Assembly (NCBI GenBank): GCA_000525025.1
Contig: JCKJ01000001.1
Span: 2,108,001 to 2,172,000 of the forward strand
From: Methylophilaceae bacterium 11
Lineage (GTDB): Bacteria; Pseudomonadota; Gammaproteobacteria; Burkholderiales; Methylophilaceae
Length of the DNA stretch: 64,000 nt
Direction of reading: 5' to 3'
Both the position numbers and the translations under genes were made by a program. Position 1 is the stretch's first letter; the number at the start of each line of letters is the position of its first letter. Below the pieces are notes generated by a model. That model saw nothing but the letters and a program-made list of their open reading frames with translations. It ran no database searches and was not told the origin of the DNA. Of the stretch, positions 62,859 to 64,000 are shown piece after piece.

Positions 62859-62885
62859 CAGATGTTTAGCTAAGCTAAACAATAT

Positions 62886-62925
62886 ACGGCTTATCAGCGA
62901 TGCTGGTAGGCCGTTTTTATATCTT
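62886..62925. terminator. Terminator between convergent hypothetical gene and ispB
   Basis: ACGGCTTATCAGC and GCTGGTAGGCCGT pair around GAT (two G-U pairs) and are followed by TTTTT. It ends the hypothetical gene; ispB is on the other strand. Confidence 0.85.
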
Positions 62926-62938
62926 AATTAATATTTGC

Positions 62939-63907
62939 TTAATATTGACGTGTAACTGAAAATTCGGCCAACTCAACCAACGCACGCTGGTGTTGGTTCT
63001 GCGTAAAAGGAGCAATCGCCTCACAGGCCAGATCCGCCTCTTTTCTTGCTACATTACGCACATACGCCAATGCACCGGTTGATGTTAACACTTCCATCAC
63101 CGCTTCCATTTGCGTCAAATCCCCTTGGCTAATCGCCTCTTTGACAAGCGTTGCCTCTGCAGCCGTACCATGCTGAATGGCATACAGCAATGGCAACGTC
63201 GGTTTTCCTTCTGCCAAATCATTGCCTAGCTTTTTACCGATTTGTGCTGGGTCGCCGCTTAAATCCAGCACATCATCAATCAATTGAAATGCTGTGCCTA
63301 AACGCATGCCGTACTCGGCCAAGCCTTGCTCTTGTTGACTGCTTGCGCCACTCATCACCGCACCCAAACGTGTTGCCGCCTCAAACAGTTTGGCCGTTTT
63401 AAAGTGTATGACCTTTAGATAATCCTGCTCGGTAATGTCTGCTTTACGCACATTCAGCAATTGCAACACTTCACCTTCAGAAATCGTATTGGTGGCCTCT
63501 GCTAGAATTTCCATCACCCGCATATTTTGTAGCTTGACCATCATTTGAAACGCACGTGAATACAGAAAATCACCCACCAGCACACTTGCCGCGTTACCAA
63601 ATACATGGTTCGCTGTGGATTTTCCGCGGCGTAAATCAGACTCGTCCACGACATCATCGTGAAGCAAAGTTGCGGTATGGATAAACTCGACTATCGCAGC
63701 CAAATGATGGTGCTCAGCACGAATGCCTTGAAACATATTGGCTGATAGCAGCACCAACGCAGGGCGCAAACGTTTGCCACCACTATGGATAATGTATTCG
63801 GAGACTTGATTAATGAGCGGGACTTCGGAATGCAGCGACTGACGGATTACCGTATCGACTACGTTCATGTCGGTTGCGATATTGGTTTGAAATGAATTGA
63901 AAGCCAC
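62939..63907 (-). CDS. ispB: Octaprenyl diphosphate synthase
   Basis: The 322-aa polyprenyl synthase has the first aspartate motif LLHDDVVDESDLRRG and the second QLIDDVLDLSGD, with GGKRLRPALVLL before them. It makes the ubiquinone side chain; chain length is assumed to be eight as in betaproteobacteria. The 93 bp beyond its start to the window end hold only its upstream region. Confidence 0.95.
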   Translation of the reverse strand: MAFNSFQTNIATDMNVVDTVIRQSLHSEVPLINQVSEYIIHSGGKRLRPALVLLSANMFQGIRAEHHHLAAIVEFIHTATLLHDDVVDESDLRRGKSTANHVFGNAASVLVGDFLYSRAFQMMVKLQNMRVMEILAEATNTISEGEVLQLLNVRKADITEQDYLKVIHFKTAKLFEAATRLGAVMSGASSQQEQGLAEYGMRLGTAFQLIDDVLDLSGDPAQIGKKLGNDLAEGKPTLPLLYAIQHGTAAEATLVKEAISQGDLTQMEAVMEVLTSTGALAYVRNVARKEADLACEAIAPFTQNQHQRALVELAEFSVTRQY

Positions 63908-64000
63908 GGATGCGTCAACAATAAAGGTTCTAAATTACGCTGATTGCACAATGATCAGTTGCCATGATTTAGGTGAATGTGCGTTTTTGACTAAAAACAA

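Noticed and set aside
1-64000. CRISPR array or insertion sequence
   Set aside because: No regular short repeat-spacer series and no transposase with terminal repeats was found by reading.

Overview
The window looks like a chromosome segment of a methylotrophic betaproteobacterium of the family Methylophilaceae (Methylotenera / Methylophilus / Methylovorus type). The grounds are a lanthanide-type methanol dehydrogenase (XoxF) with a secreted MxaD-like protein, an orphan pqqA, and a porin-amidase-transporter-urease cluster whose order matches the fmd (formamide) genes known from Methylophilus. The surrounding housekeeping genes are of ordinary betaproteobacterial type. Genus is an inference from gene content only.

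Layout. (1) 1-446: the 3' end of ychF and a CAT-anticodon tRNA. (2) 411-12789: a 12.4 kb AT-rich integrative element inserted in the 3' end of that tRNA. It is bounded by a perfect 36-bp repeat, and a tyrosine integrase lies just inside the left end. Its cargo is an EcoRII-like restriction endonuclease, Vsr and a 5-methylcytosine methyltransferase with its own HTH; a tightly overlapping three-gene operon of unknown function (small protein, two-TM protein, cupin-like protein); and a two-gene unit of a DUF4297/Cap4-like nuclease and a Rad50/SMC-like ATPase. It is best read as a mobile defence island. (3) 12790-19754: a MocR-like regulator without the PLP lysine, xoxF, an mxaD-like gene behind a perfect 34-bp palindrome, a SdiA-regulated-type beta-propeller protein, a channel-like membrane protein and pqqA. 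(4) 19755-38336: an 18.6 kb run on the minus strand for amide and urea nitrogen. It reads porin, formamidase, FmdB, UrtABCDE-type ABC transporter, UreDABCEFG and HupE/UreJ, then a permease-histidine kinase fusion and its LuxR-type response regulator. (5) 38534-42787: a lipoprotein, phoB with a likely Pho box, an OFA-family transporter, ribH and nusB. (6) 42849-48619: a Ser/Thr phosphorylation module (CHASE2 kinase, PP2C phosphatase, FHA protein) ending in a GAF/HD-GYP protein. (7) 48642-64000: mostly housekeeping genes: lpxH, two cyclophilins, an L,D-transpeptidase and a TPR protein sharing a C-terminal domain, cysS, a GGDEF protein, argJ, a DUF815 ATPase, a Nudix-ThiE fusion, a copper chaperone, yacG, zapD, coaE, pilD and ispB.

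How the parts fit: porin, ABC transporter, formamidase and urease would import amides and urea and release ammonia, with the adjacent kinase/regulator pair as likely controller. XoxF, MxaD-like protein and PqqA serve periplasmic methanol oxidation. The best candidates for undescribed biology are the overlapping operon at 7650-9452 and the nuclease/ATPase pair at 9590-12696 in the island. The lysine-less MocR protein and the permease-kinase fusion come next.
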